Of a DNA stretch of 64,000 nucleotides, positions 1 through 8,912 are shown piece after piece. The stretch is from DATFVJ01 sp963727015. Its GTDB lineage: Bacteria; Actinomycetota; Actinomycetes; Streptosporangiales; Streptosporangiaceae. The DNA lies in NCBI GenBank assembly GCA_963727015.1, contig CAVSEV010000012.1:496001-560000 (forward strand), in the 5' to 3' direction. The notes under the pieces were generated by a model, which saw nothing but the letters and a program-made list of their open reading frames with translations, had not been told where the DNA came from and did no database searches. Within the stretch, counting starts at the first letter, position 1. Every line of letters starts with the position of its first letter. A program made the position numbers and the translations under genes.

Positions 1-1
1 A

Positions 2-325
2 CTCGCCAATGTGGTGGGCAACGCCACTCGCGCGGCAGGCCGGGAAGGCCGGGTCGACGTGGTGATCAGGCAGGCATCGCAGACCATCATTGACGTGATC
101 GACGACGGCCCTGGCTTCGGCGCCGGTCCGCAAGGGACATCATCGCTCGGCCTGAAGGTCGTTGCTTCGCTGCTCGAATCCTGCGGCGGCAGCATGGAGA
201 CGCGTTCACCCGCGGCGGGTCCCACCAGGGTCCGCATCGTGCTGCCTGGGCAAGCCGCCACCGGAGCCGCACGCGCCGGTGCCCGTTTGGCGGCCGGGCG
301 GGGCGTGGGTGATGAGCATGCCTGA
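2..325 (+). CDS. Sensor histidine kinase, C-terminal ATPase domain (5' end outside window)
   Basis: This is the last ~107 residues of a two-component sensor kinase; the frame is open to the window edge, so the N-terminus lies upstream. The remaining part is a GHKL ATPase fold: an N-box (LANVVGNATRAAG) at the window start, a G1 box (DDGPGFG) and a G2-like SLGLKVV helix, ending in the usual strand VRIVLPG followed by a short Ala/Gly/Arg-rich tail. Its stop codon lies inside the start region of the downstream response regulator, so the two are translationally coupled and probably form one phosphorelay. Sensor domain and signal cannot be judged. Confidence 0.85.
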   Translation, partial: LANVVGNATRAAGREGRVDVVIRQASQTIIDVIDDGPGFGAGPQGTSSLGLKVVASLLESCGGSMETRSPAAGPTRVRIVLPGQAATGAARAGARLAAGRGVGDEHA

Positions 326-1361
326 CCTGGTAATCGGCGACGACCACGCCGTGTTCCTCGACGCGCTGTCCACCGTGCTCGCCCAGCAAGGTTTCGACGT
401 CACCGTCGCACGGAATGCGGCCGAGACGGTTGACTCCGTCCGCCGCAACAAACCGGACATCTGCCTGGTCGACCGCCATTTCGCCGATGACGACGGCGTC
501 GACGCCATCGGACATGTGATCGCTGCCAGCCCTGGCACGAAGGTGCTCGTGCTCAGTGCCGACCCGGATACCGACGGGGTTCTGCGGGCTCTGCGCGCCG
601 GGGCATCCGGTTATCTGCACAAGACCCAGGGCGTGTCGGCGCTCAGGGCCGCGATAGACCGGGTGCTGCGCGGCGAGGTGGTGGTCAGCGTCCCCAAAGC
701 CAGCGGAGCCAACGGGGCTGTCACGGCCGGAAGGTCGGTACAGGCGGACCATGCGAAACGGCTGGCCTCATACCTTACCGACCGTGAGCGGGAGTGCCTG
801 GGAATGATCGTCGAAGGCCTGGACACTGCGGCCATGGTCGCAAGGCTCGGGGTCTCACGAACCACCATCCGCACCCACATCCAGGCAGTGCTCACCAAGC
901 TGGGCGTGCATTCGCGGCTCGAAGCGGCCTCCTTCGCGGTGCGCTACCGGCTGCTCGATGACGAACGGGCGCGCCTCCACCAGGCGCGCGCGGTTTTAGG
1001 CCACGCCGCCACGACCGCCGTCGCGGCGACCACCGGAACCCCCGCCGCGCCGGGGGGCCCGCAAGCGGCACCACACAGCAGCAGTTATCGCTGTGCCGGC
1101 CGTGGGAGACGACCCGCAACCCCCCGCTGCGCTCCGCGGGCGGCGCCAGGCCGCAGCCGTTATGGCTGCGCGGGCCCGGGGGGACGGCCAACCCCCCGCT
1201 GCGCTCTCCGCAAGCCGCGCCAGGCGGCAGCCGTCATGGCTGCGCCAGCCGGGGGAGGACCCCCCGCAACCCACCGCTGCGCTCCGCGAGCCGCGCCAGG
1301 CGGCAGCCGTTATGGCTCAAGGGTGAGGGAGATGGCCCAGGCCAGGAGCTCGGCCTCGTAG
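312..1361 (+). CDS. NarL/FixJ-family response regulator with repeat-derived C-terminal tail
   Basis: Two-component DNA-binding regulator, partner of the kinase just upstream (14-nt overlap). A receiver domain occupies residues ~4-120 with acidic pocket D10/D11, phospho-acceptor D54 (CLVD) and conserved K104. A LuxR-type helix-turn-helix follows at ~154-215 (LTDRERECLGMI ... LGVSRTTIRTH). Start: ATG at 312 (or GTG 309, ATG 318) gives a normal receiver N-terminus; an open frame further upstream overlaps the kinase and is not credible. A normal family member ends near residue 220; here ~125 extra low-complexity residues follow, encoded by a ~75-bp tandem repeat, and the stop lies 52 bp inside the convergent peptidase gene. 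The tail is probably non-functional read-through. Confidence 0.85.
   Translation: MSMPDLVIGDDHAVFLDALSTVLAQQGFDVTVARNAAETVDSVRRNKPDICLVDRHFADDDGVDAIGHVIAASPGTKVLVLSADPDTDGVLRALRAGASGYLHKTQGVSALRAAIDRVLRGEVVVSVPKASGANGAVTAGRSVQADHAKRLASYLTDRERECLGMIVEGLDTAAMVARLGVSRTTIRTHIQAVLTKLGVHSRLEAASFAVRYRLLDDERARLHQARAVLGHAATTAVAATTGTPAAPGGPQAAPHSSSYRCAGRGRRPATPRCAPRAAPGRSRYGCAGPGGRPTPRCALRKPRQAAAVMAAPAGGGPPATHRCAPRAAPGGSRYGSRVREMAQARSSAS
1083..1320. repeat. ~75-bp REP-like tandem repeat, three units plus partial
   Basis: Units begin at about 1083, 1158, 1232 and 1308 (spacing 74-76 bp) with the landmark CGTTATGGCTGCG, then a run of C/G, CCGCTGCGCTCCGC, and GCGCCAGGCGGCAGC leading into the next unit. 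GCAGCC-GTTAT-GGCTGC at each junction is a small stem-loop. Because the spacing varies by one base, the units are read in different frames in the overlapping response-regulator tail. The stop codon of the convergent peptidase falls in the last partial unit. A further diverged copy is at 50768. Confidence 0.75.
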
Positions 1362-3808
1362 GAAAGCGAGCCCGACCGCCCGGCCGGCCCGCGGTGCGCG
1401 GCAGCGCCGAGTTCGGGACGCAGCAGGATGCGGTTGCCGTGCGTGTCCGCGGCACGCAGCGCCGCGACCCACTTCGCTGGCTCAGAGATCATCACGCGGG
1501 GATCGTGCAGGATCCCGGTGACGAGCAGCGGCGGCCGCGGCACGTCGGTCACGTTCTCGGCCGGCGCGTACGCGCGCATCCAGCCGAACTGCTCTTCGTC
1601 GGCCGGATCGCCCCACTCGTCGTACTCGTTGACCGTAAGGGGGATGGCTGGGTCGAGCATCTGGTTGAGCAGATCCACGGCGGGCGCTTCCGCGATCACC
1701 GCCGCCCACCGGTCCGGCCAGAACGTATAGCCCACACCCACGGTGAGCCCCCCCGCCGACAGGCCACGGCACGCCACGCGGTCAGGGGCAGCCCAGCTCT
1801 CCGCCACCAGATGATCGCGGACAGCGACGAAGTCGCTGAACGTGTTGGGCTTGGCCGCCAGCCGCCCGTCCAGCCACCAGCGGTGGCCAAGCTCGCCGCC
1901 ACCTCGGATGTGCCCGATCGCATACACGTAGCCGCGGTCGAGCAGGCTGGCGAGGGTGACGGAAAACCGCGGGCTCGCGCAGGCCTCGTACGCGCCGTAA
2001 CCGTAGAGCAGGCAGGGCGCCGTCCCGTCGCGCCGAAACCCGCGCCTGCACGCAATCGTGACGGGAACAAGCTCGCCGTCAGGCGCGGGCGCCCAGAGCC
2101 GCTGCGTCAGGTAGGCGGTCTCGTCGTAACCTGGAGGCCTGGTCGCATGCACGAGCGTCCGCTGGCCGGTGGCCAGGTCCACCGTCCACAGGCACTTGGG
2201 CGCGACGAGGGACTGCGTCGAGACGATCAGCTCAGTCGCGTCGTAGGCCCCCCGCGCGGCAGCCTCGATGTGCCCCGCGGGGGTTTGCGGATGCTGGTCG
2301 TGGTGGCTGCCGTCCGGCCGCACGATCCGCACGAAGGGATCGCCGCCCGACCGGCACGACAGGACGAGGTGACCGCCCACCACGTCCAGCCTGCGAAACC
2401 TGATCTCCGGCTGGCCGGGCACGATTTCACGCCAGTTGGGCCGGCCCGGTGCCTCCACCGGCGCCGCGACCACGCGGTACTCTGGCGCGCCGTCGTTGGT
2501 GAGGATCGCGAACTTGCCACCCGCCTGTCCTGGCGCGACGCCGGTGACGTGCTCGGTGAAGTACTCGATGCCTGGCCGGCGCGGTTCGATCAGCCTGGGC
2601 AGGTCATGGCGCCTGGCAGCGGGGATGATCCACTGCTCGTTGGTGTCACGTGCCTCGGTGGAGATCACGATCCACTCCCCGCTGCGGGTGGCGGCGACCG
2701 TGACGTAGAAGCGCGCGTCAGGTTCGCTGTAGACGAGCGTGTCCGTGGCGGGGTCGGTGCCGATCAGGTGGCGCAGCACCCGGAACGGCCGGAACGAGGC
2801 ATCGTGCACCACATAGAACAGCGCGCGCGAATCCGCGCTCCAAGCGCAGCCGTAATAGCTGCGGCCGACGCGCTCGGCCAGGTCGGTGCCGCTCGCCGTG
2901 TCACGGAAGCGCAGTTCATAGACCTCGTCGCCGGCGAAATCCACCGAGTAGGCGATCAGCGCGCCGTCCGGGCTCGGCTCGCAGACCCCGAAGCGGAAGT
3001 AACCGGCCTGGCCCTCCGGCCCGCAGGCATAGGCGACCGCCGCGCCGTCGAGCGCGACCTCGTAGCCGCCGTCCGTGCCGTGGCGGCGCCGGCGCAGCTG
3101 CGGGAACTCGGCGCCGGCCGGCGTGTGCTCAACGTAGTCATACGGGCCGCAGCGCCATGGAACTGAACCCTCCTCGGCCGGCAGCCGCGCGGCGAACTCC
3201 GCGCCGAGCCGATCCCGCAGCGGGCCGAGCTCGCTCACGGCCGCCTCGTAATAGTCGCGTTCGGCCATGAGGTAGCCGAACAGCCGGGGATCACTGCGGT
3301 CAGCCATCCAGCCGAACGGCGCCGCGGTCTGCGTCCCGTGCGCGCTGCGGACCCTCGGCTCGGCGGGCGAAACTGGCGGCGGCGCTGACCATACAGGCTC
3401 ATCCGAGTGTGCTGCCGCTGGTGCCTGCGCTGCCACTAGTGCCTGTGCTGCCGCTGGTGCCTGTGGTGCCATTGCCTGTGGTGCCTGTGGTGCCTGTGGT
3501 GCCGGTGTTACCGATGTTGCCTGTAGTGCCGCGGGGTCATGTGCGGGCGTGGGTGCAGGTGCGAGCGGGGTGACAGAAAGGGGCGCGGGGACCGGCACGG
3601 CGGCGGGGCCGGCCCGGCGGCGGGGACCGGCCCGGGCGCGGGGGCCGGCCCGGGCGCGGCGCCGGCCCGGGCGCGGGGGGCGGCACGGCGGCGGGGACCG
3701 GCCCGGCGGCGGGGACCGGCCCGGCGCGGGGACCGGCCCGGGCGCGGGGGCCGGCGCCGGGCGCGGGCGCGGGCCGGGGCGCGGGCGCCGACAAGGGCAT
3801 TGCCGCAT
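1310..3808 (-). CDS. S9-family prolyl oligopeptidase / oligopeptidase B-like serine peptidase
   Basis: Cytosolic-type serine peptidase cleaving short peptides. Numbering from the longest frame (832 aa): a family N-terminal segment (FGWMADRSDPRLFGYLMAER), a beta-propeller, then an alpha/beta-hydrolase with nucleophile S684 in GLSAGG, D769 in ILHDPRV and H805 in AAAHRGP. Expected family length is ~690-720 aa. The first ~130 residues are Pro/Ala/Arg low-complexity sequence and are not typical; the true start is unclear. A neighbouring frame beginning at 3821 (MSDKDAAMPLSAP) may be the original N-terminus joined through an indel in the GC-rich repeat. No signal peptide is visible. Convergent with the response regulator. 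Confidence 0.85.
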   Translation of the reverse strand: MRQCPCRRPRPGPRPRPAPAPAPGPVPAPGRSPPPGRSPPPCRPPRPGRRRARAGPRARAGPRRRAGPAAVPVPAPLSVTPLAPAPTPAHDPAALQATSVTPAPQAPQAPQAMAPQAPAAAQALVAAQAPAAAHSDEPVWSAPPPVSPAEPRVRSAHGTQTAAPFGWMADRSDPRLFGYLMAERDYYEAAVSELGPLRDRLGAEFAARLPAEEGSVPWRCGPYDYVEHTPAGAEFPQLRRRRHGTDGGYEVALDGAAVAYACGPEGQAGYFRFGVCEPSPDGALIAYSVDFAGDEVYELRFRDTASGTDLAERVGRSYYGCAWSADSRALFYVVHDASFRPFRVLRHLIGTDPATDTLVYSEPDARFYVTVAATRSGEWIVISTEARDTNEQWIIPAARRHDLPRLIEPRRPGIEYFTEHVTGVAPGQAGGKFAILTNDGAPEYRVVAAPVEAPGRPNWREIVPGQPEIRFRRLDVVGGHLVLSCRSGGDPFVRIVRPDGSHHDQHPQTPAGHIEAAARGAYDATELIVSTQSLVAPKCLWTVDLATGQRTLVHATRPPGYDETAYLTQRLWAPAPDGELVPVTIACRRGFRRDGTAPCLLYGYGAYEACASPRFSVTLASLLDRGYVYAIGHIRGGGELGHRWWLDGRLAAKPNTFSDFVAVRDHLVAESWAAPDRVACRGLSAGGLTVGVGYTFWPDRWAAVIAEAPAVDLLNQMLDPAIPLTVNEYDEWGDPADEEQFGWMRAYAPAENVTDVPRPPLLVTGILHDPRVMISEPAKWVAALRAADTHGNRILLRPELGAAAHRGPAGRSGSLSYEAELLAWAISLTLEP
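3418..3790. repeat. Low-complexity GC-rich repeats in the 5' part of the peptidase gene
   Basis: Two adjoining simple-sequence tracts. At ~3418-3530 a GTGCCTGTG-type 9-mer recurs and encodes Gln-Ala-Pro repeats. At ~3590-3785 an irregular GGCGGCGGGGACCGGCCC-type unit recurs and stays open in several frames. Such tracts expand and contract easily and make the N-terminal frame of the gene unreliable. Confidence 0.7.
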
Positions 3809-4029
3809 CCTTGTCGCTCACCGCGTCACTCCGGCACCTCGCCCCGCAGCAACCTCACGTCGCTAGCTCCACCTAATGGGACGCCGGGCGGCAGGAACCC
3901 GAGCACGTCTGCGTCGCGCCGGCCTGCCAAATCCGAACTTGGATAGTAGACACTAGCCGCCGGGTAAGCGCCCGCGCAGCTCAACCGTGGCTTATTCGGT
4001 GCTCGTGTTGACTGGTGGACCATCCCGGT

Positions 4030-4863
4030 TCAGCCGTACATGTTCTCGCAAGCCGCCGAGATCAATGTCGCGACCGCCTTGAAGCAGCGGATCATCTCGT
4101 AGGCCGTTGCGCTGTCGTACGCGACCGTCCGCTCGCCGGCCCGTTCGACCGTCGGCACGATCGCTGCTGCCTGAGCCAGTTGCACGGCATCGACATCCAC
4201 CTCCACGTGATAGGTGGCAAAACGAACAGGCGCCCTCCTGCATGCGAGCTTGCCGACGCCTGCCGCTGCGGACCGGATAGCCGCAGCCGTCACCGACGGC
4301 GTTCTGCAGACGGCCGAGTACCTGCTCACGCATTCCTTCACCACGACCGCTCGCGCGGAAGGAGCGTAACCTGCCGCGTCGGCGCAAGCTCGATCGTCGC
4401 CAGTGACCAGGACAACGGGTACCCCGTACTCGGCCGCGACCAGAGCATTGAGCCTGCCCTCGCTGGCCCGCTCGCCATTGACCCGCACACCGATGATCGA
4501 ATTCGGCAGGTAGGTGTGCGCGAGCACGCCCTCCTCGCCCGCACCCGCGTGGTAGCCGACGAAGGCGACCGCGGTCACGTCGGGATGCTGGATGCCCTCC
4601 ACCATGCCAAGTTCCTTGTGCCGGCCGGTCAGCATGGCCGCGCGCCCGTCGAGTTCCTCGAGCAGCAGGTTACGCATGGTGGCGTGCGCCTCGTTGACGA
4701 CAACGCCGATGGCGCCCGCGTCAAAGAATCCCGCGATGGCCGCGTTGACGTCCGAGGTGAACATCCGGCGGTAGCGCTGCCACTGCTCCGTGCCCGGCTC
4801 CACGTCGGCAGGCCAGGTGACTCCGGTGGCGCCCTCCATGTCCGCGGAAATGAGGACCTTCAT
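4030..4863 (-). CDS. M55-family D-aminopeptidase (DppA-like)
   Basis: Predicted cytosolic zinc D-aminopeptidase releasing D-amino acids from short peptides, as in peptidoglycan-peptide recycling. 277 aa, the family length. Metal-ligand pattern of DppA is present: D8 and E10 in SADMEG, H60 in NEAHATM, H105 in GYHAGAG and E135 in NGERASEG. The ATG at 4863 is chosen because the family starts MKxxISxDMEG; an in-frame ATG eight codons upstream exists. It is divergent from the MFS gene, with ~145 bp between them that should carry both promoters. Confidence 0.88.
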   Translation of the reverse strand: MKVLISADMEGATGVTWPADVEPGTEQWQRYRRMFTSDVNAAIAGFFDAGAIGVVVNEAHATMRNLLLEELDGRAAMLTGRHKELGMVEGIQHPDVTAVAFVGYHAGAGEEGVLAHTYLPNSIIGVRVNGERASEGRLNALVAAEYGVPVVLVTGDDRACADAAGYAPSARAVVVKECVSRYSAVCRTPSVTAAAIRSAAAGVGKLACRRAPVRFATYHVEVDVDAVQLAQAAAIVPTVERAGERTVAYDSATAYEMIRCFKAVATLISAACENMYG

Positions 4864-5009
4864 GACGTCAGCATGCCCGGTGGTCATGGTCCGCGGCCGG
4901 GAATTGCCCGACCTCGATGCCGCGGGTGGCCCGCCCGCTCAGCGGAGTCATCCGGACCAGTAGCGATCGAAGCGCCCATGATCCAACATGGCCGGTAAGG
5001 AGGTGAGCA

Positions 5010-5036
5010 ATGCCTGATCTTCGCGAGCGGACGTGA
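5010..5036 (+). CDS. 8-codon leader ORF coupled to the MFS gene
   Basis: A near-perfect Shine-Dalgarno (AAGGAGGTGA, 4997-5006) sits at ideal distance from ATG 5010, but that frame encodes only MPDLRERT before TGA. The stop overlaps the GTG start of the MFS transporter (GTGA). The MFS frame has a TGA at 5015-5017, so it cannot start further upstream and has no strong ribosome site of its own. Translation of the transporter therefore probably depends on reinitiation after this peptide. Two Arg codons lie near its end; whether it regulates anything is inference. Confidence 0.55.
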   Translation: MPDLRERT

Positions 5037-6240
5037 GCCACGCGCAGCGGCCCGCCGGGCCGGCTGGCCAGCCACGGAACCGGTGGACGGTGGTGGCCGC
5101 GTACTGCGCCGTGTCCTCGGCCAACCAGATGCTGTGGCTGACCTTCGCGCCGATCACGACTGTGGCGGCGAGCCACTACGGCGTGTCCGTCAGCGCGATG
5201 GGCTGGATGGCAGAAGTCTTCCCGCTCGTCTACGTGGTGCTCGCGCTTCCCGCCGGGGCGTTGCTTGATCGCTGGTTCCGCGGCTGGCTCGGCATCGGCG
5301 GGGTACTGACCGCGGCCGGGGCCCTGGTCCGGATTGGCGGCGGCTACGACCGGGTGCTCGCCGGGCAACTCATCATTGCGATCGCCCAGCCCTTCGTCCT
5401 CAATGCGCTGACCAAACTGGCAGGCGAATACCTCGAGGCCCGCCACCGAGCCACCGGGATCGCACTCGGCTCGGCCAGCATCTTCGGCGGGTTCGTGCTG
5501 GCCCTCGTGCTCGGCTCGGTGCTCAGTCACGCCAGCCAGATCGGACTGCTGCTGGTCATCGGCGCCGCCTGCGCATCGGCGGCGGCCGTCGTGCTGCTCA
5601 TCGTTTTGCGGCATCCCGGCCACCGGGAGGGCGCTGTCCTGGTCGCGGCCGGACCGCAGCGGCTCAAGATCGTCTGGTCGGACCCGGTGATGCGCGCCCT
5701 GACCGGCATGGTCCTCGCCGGGTTCGGTGTCTTCGTCGCGATGTCGACCTGGCTACAGGCACTGCTCAAACCGGCGGGCGTGTCTTCGCCACCGCGGGCG
5801 CGCTGCTCGTCGAGATGGTGCTCGCAGGCGTCCTGGCCTCGGCGCTGCTCGCACCGTGGGTCGCCATGCGGGGTGCGGAGGCGATGCTGCTGCGGCTTGT
5901 CGTAATCGTGACCGCGGCCGGCTGCGTCGCGCTCGCGGCGTTGCCCGGGGCGGCAGTCGGCGTAGTCGTGATGTTCTTCGTCGGAGCGCTGCTGCTCACC
6001 GCGCTGCCGGTCGTGCTTGAGATCGCCGAGCGCCGGGCCGGTGACGCCGGAGCCACCGCCGCCGCTCTCCTCTGGCTGGCCGGAAACGCCGGCGGCCTGA
6101 TCGTCGCCCTCATTGTGCAGGCACTGCTCAAGGAGCCCGCCGCCGCCTTCGCGGTCATGGCCGGCGTCATGGTGGCCGCCCTGCCGCTCACCCGCGGCCG
6201 GATGCTTGGCCAGCCCGTACCGGTGGAGCTCCAGAAATAA
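5033..6240 (+). pseudogene. FLVCR-like MFS transporter, single frameshift
   Basis: Major facilitator membrane transporter of about 403 aa once repaired, the normal length. The N-terminal half (to ~5780) carries six hydrophobic segments; ANQMLWLTFAPI and MGWMAEVFPLVYV resemble the FLVCR/DIRC2-type subgroup. The frame then changes at about 5780-5783: codons for ALLKPAGV continue in another frame as FATAGALLVEMVLAG, and the second half runs through further membrane segments to the stop at 6240. Restoring one base gives a continuous transporter. Substrate unknown. Either a recent inactivating deletion or a sequence error; the rest shows no decay. Confidence 0.75.
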
Positions 6241-6374
6241 CTGGCTGGAGACGATTGGGCAAACAGTAAATTAACCGAGGATGGCTATAGTGCGTCGTAT
6301 CCGGTGAACCCAGCGGCGCGGCCACCGGCATTCAGCTGGCCAGTACCTGGAGTCAACATCGACGGGAGGCGGGG

Positions 6375-8039
6375 TTGGCCCAGCAGCTTCGCGAGTTCGT
6401 AATCGTAGAGACCGGCTCTGTAGCCGGCGCAGCCACAGGCACCGCCACCGGCGCGGCTAAGGGTACGGCCGCGTGGAACGGGATGGCCGAGGTGCTGCGG
6501 TCCAGGTTCCACGTCGCCGCCGACGGCTCGCGCACCGCGCGGCGGGTATGGCTGGACACGTTCGACTGGCGCCTATACCACGCCGGCTGCACGCTCGAAT
6601 ACCTAAGCGGCAACGGAATGCACGAGGTCACGCTCGTCACGCATGGGGGCGAACGGGTCACCGCGGCCGCGCCGCGACTGAGCTTGCCTTGCATGTCCGG
6701 CGAGCTTCCCGCGGGCCTGCTGCGCGAACGAGTAGCGCCGATCGCCGGAATCCGCGCACTGCTGCCTGTTGCCACCGCCACGAGCATGCAACGCAGCTTG
6801 CGCCTGCTCGACGGCGAAGACAAGACGGTCGTGCGGCTGACCATCGACCGCGGGTCGCTTCCCGGCCCGGCCGCGACCGCGCTGCTGCCGCGACTGACGG
6901 TGACACCGGTACGCGGTTACGACGCCCAGGCTGGTCAGGTCGAGCGGCTGCTCGCCGATCTGCCCGGCCTGGCCGCGGCCGGCGGATCTGCCTTCCAGGT
7001 GACGCTCGCGGCCATCGGGCGCGCGGCGGGCGACTACAGCAGCCACGTGGACGTTGCGCTGACGTCGTCGATGCCAGCGGGCGCGGCCGTCGCGGCGATA
7101 CTTCTGCGCCTGCTCGACATCGCGGAAGCCAACGTCGATGGGGTCATCCGCGACATCGACACCGAGTTCCTGCACGATCTGCGGGTGACTGTTCGCCGGA
7201 CAAGGGCCGCGCTGAAGCTCGCGGGCGACGCGCTGCCCGGTGACCTGGCGGCAAGGTTCGCGCCCGAGTTCAGGTGGCTCGGGCAGCTGACTACACCGAC
7301 CCGCGACCTGGACGTGCATCTGCTCGGCTTCGCCGAGGCGGCAGCGGGCCTCGTCACCGCCGCACCCGCCGATCTCACGCCGCTGCACGACAGCCTCGTC
7401 CGCTATCGCGCGGCCGAGCACCGGCGCCTCGTCCGCGGCCTGCGATCGGCCCGCTTCGCCGAGCTCACCAGGGAATGGCGGACCGAACTGCGCAAGGTCG
7501 CACGGGGCGATATCGAACCGGGCGCTGCCCAGCCGGGCAAGAAAGCTCGCGGGCTCCCAGCTGACAGGGGCGGCCCAGTGCGGGCACCCATTGCCGGCCT
7601 TGCCGCGGCGCGGATCCAGCGGGCCTACCGCAGGCTCGCGAGGGCCGGTGCGGCCGTCACCGCGAGCTCACCGGAGGAAGACCTTCATATGGTGCGCAAG
7701 CGTGGCAAGGAACTGCGGTACCTGCTCGAGTTCTTCGCCGCGCTGCACGACCCGCCGACACACCGCAGCGCCGTCAGGGAGCTGAAGCAGTTGCAGGACT
7801 GCCTCGGCGAGATCCAGGACGGGCACGTGCAGCGCGAGGCGATCCGGGCGCTCGCCGTGCGGATGGTGGCCGAGCGAGCCGCGCCTGCCGCCACACTGCT
7901 CGCCATGGGCGAGCTGGCGGCGCAGCTCGACGCGGTAGCGAGCGAGGCACGCGACGACTTCGGCAAGCGTTTCGCCCGGTTCACTGGGGGGCGCAGCGCA
8001 CAGCTCATCGCCAGCCTCACGAAGGTCGCCGCCGCGTGA
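6375..8039 (+). CDS. CHAD domain protein with degenerate CYTH-like N-terminus
   Basis: A 554-aa protein, TTG start preceded by GGGAGG at 6-nt spacing. The C-terminal part (~residues 230-550) is a CHAD domain, an alpha-helical fold rich in conserved His, Arg and Lys that binds polyphosphate: FLHDLRVTVRRTRAALK and, near the end, HMVRKRGKELRYLLEFF. The N-terminal ~200 residues have the strand-rich look of a CYTH/triphosphate-tunnel module (RRVWLDTFDWRLYHAG) but the ExExK signature is not visible, so tunnel catalysis is unlikely. Its TGA overlaps the GTG of the ParA gene, meaning coupled translation. A role with polyphosphate is a family inference. Confidence 0.82.
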   Translation: MAQQLREFVIVETGSVAGAATGTATGAAKGTAAWNGMAEVLRSRFHVAADGSRTARRVWLDTFDWRLYHAGCTLEYLSGNGMHEVTLVTHGGERVTAAAPRLSLPCMSGELPAGLLRERVAPIAGIRALLPVATATSMQRSLRLLDGEDKTVVRLTIDRGSLPGPAATALLPRLTVTPVRGYDAQAGQVERLLADLPGLAAAGGSAFQVTLAAIGRAAGDYSSHVDVALTSSMPAGAAVAAILLRLLDIAEANVDGVIRDIDTEFLHDLRVTVRRTRAALKLAGDALPGDLAARFAPEFRWLGQLTTPTRDLDVHLLGFAEAAAGLVTAAPADLTPLHDSLVRYRAAEHRRLVRGLRSARFAELTREWRTELRKVARGDIEPGAAQPGKKARGLPADRGGPVRAPIAGLAAARIQRAYRRLARAGAAVTASSPEEDLHMVRKRGKELRYLLEFFAALHDPPTHRSAVRELKQLQDCLGEIQDGHVQREAIRALAVRMVAERAAPAATLLAMGELAAQLDAVASEARDDFGKRFARFTGGRSAQLIASLTKVAAA

Positions 8040-8773
8040 AGGTCTACGCCGCTTACAACGTCAAGGGCGGCGTCGGTAAGACATCGGCAGCGGTCAACCT
8101 CGCCTACCTGGCCAGCCGCGAGGGCAACACCCTGCTCTGGGACCTGGATCCGCAGGCCGCGGCGACATTCCTGTTCCGGATCCGGCCGCGGGTGAAAGGC
8201 GGCAGCAAGGCCCTGGTGCGCGGTGCGAGGCCGCTGGACGCCGCGATAAAGGGCACCGACTTCGACAACCTCGACCTGCTGCCTGCCGACTTCACCTACC
8301 GAAGGATGGACCTGCTGCTCGACGCGGCCAAGAAGCCCACGCGGCAGATCGCCCGGCTGCTCGCGCCGCTGGCGCGCGAGTACGACACGGTCTTCCTCGA
8401 CTGCCCGCCGAGCATGTCGCTGGTGTCAGAGAACGTGCTGGACGCCGCGGACACGCTGATCGTGCCGCTCATCCCGACAATGCTCTGCACGCGCACCCTC
8501 GATCAGCTCACCGGCTTCGTCGACTCGTTCGATGGCCACCGGCCGGCCATCGTGGCGTTCTTCTCCATGGTCGACAGGCGCAAGCGGCTGCACCGCGACA
8601 TCATCGAGCACCTGCCACGAGAACGCTCCGACGTCGCCAAGGCCGCCATCCCCGCCCTGTCGCTCATCGAGCAGATGGCAGTCCGCCGCGCGCCGGTGCC
8701 CGCCTACGCGCCGCGGAGCAAGGCCGCGCAGTATTACCTGGACCTGTGGAACGAGATCTCGGTAACCAGCTGA
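8036..8773 (+). CDS. ParA/Soj-type P-loop ATPase, coupled to CHAD protein
   Basis: A 245-aa cargo-positioning/partition-type ATPase. Deviant Walker A KGGVGKT at residues 10-16 with signature Lys10, switch I WDLDPQAAAT at ~37-46, and Walker B FLDCPPS at ~118-124. The length fits small ParA proteins without an N-terminal DNA-binding domain. GTG start overlaps the stop of the CHAD gene (GTGA). No parB or parS-like gene lies nearby, so plasmid or chromosome segregation is unlikely; the tight coupling suggests that the CHAD protein, or the polyphosphate it binds, is the cargo (inference). Confidence 0.88.
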   Translation: MKVYAAYNVKGGVGKTSAAVNLAYLASREGNTLLWDLDPQAAATFLFRIRPRVKGGSKALVRGARPLDAAIKGTDFDNLDLLPADFTYRRMDLLLDAAKKPTRQIARLLAPLAREYDTVFLDCPPSMSLVSENVLDAADTLIVPLIPTMLCTRTLDQLTGFVDSFDGHRPAIVAFFSMVDRRKRLHRDIIEHLPRERSDVAKAAIPALSLIEQMAVRRAPVPAYAPRSKAAQYYLDLWNEISVTS

Positions 8774-8912
8774 GGCGCCCGAGCAACTGGTACATCCCGC
8801 CTCGGCGACGGCTCCCCCGTCGGCGACGGCGCGGTTGCCGGGGCCGAGGGGAATCAGCGGCGACGCGGCGGGCATTGTGGTGGTTAGGAGCAGAAACCGA
8901 GGAGTTGGCGCC

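Noticed and set aside
162..311. Longer N-terminus for the response regulator
   Set aside because: Would overlap the kinase domain by 160 bp in another frame, while the family N-terminus is at residue 1 of the 312 start.
3539..3946. Plus-strand Arg/Gly/Ala-rich frames opposite the peptidase 5' end
   Set aside because: Entirely in the GC-rich low-complexity tract; amino-acid repeats reflect base composition only.
8036..8773. ParA gene considered as evidence of an integrated plasmid
   Set aside because: No ParB, replication, transfer or toxin genes near; overlap with the CHAD gene indicates a different cargo.
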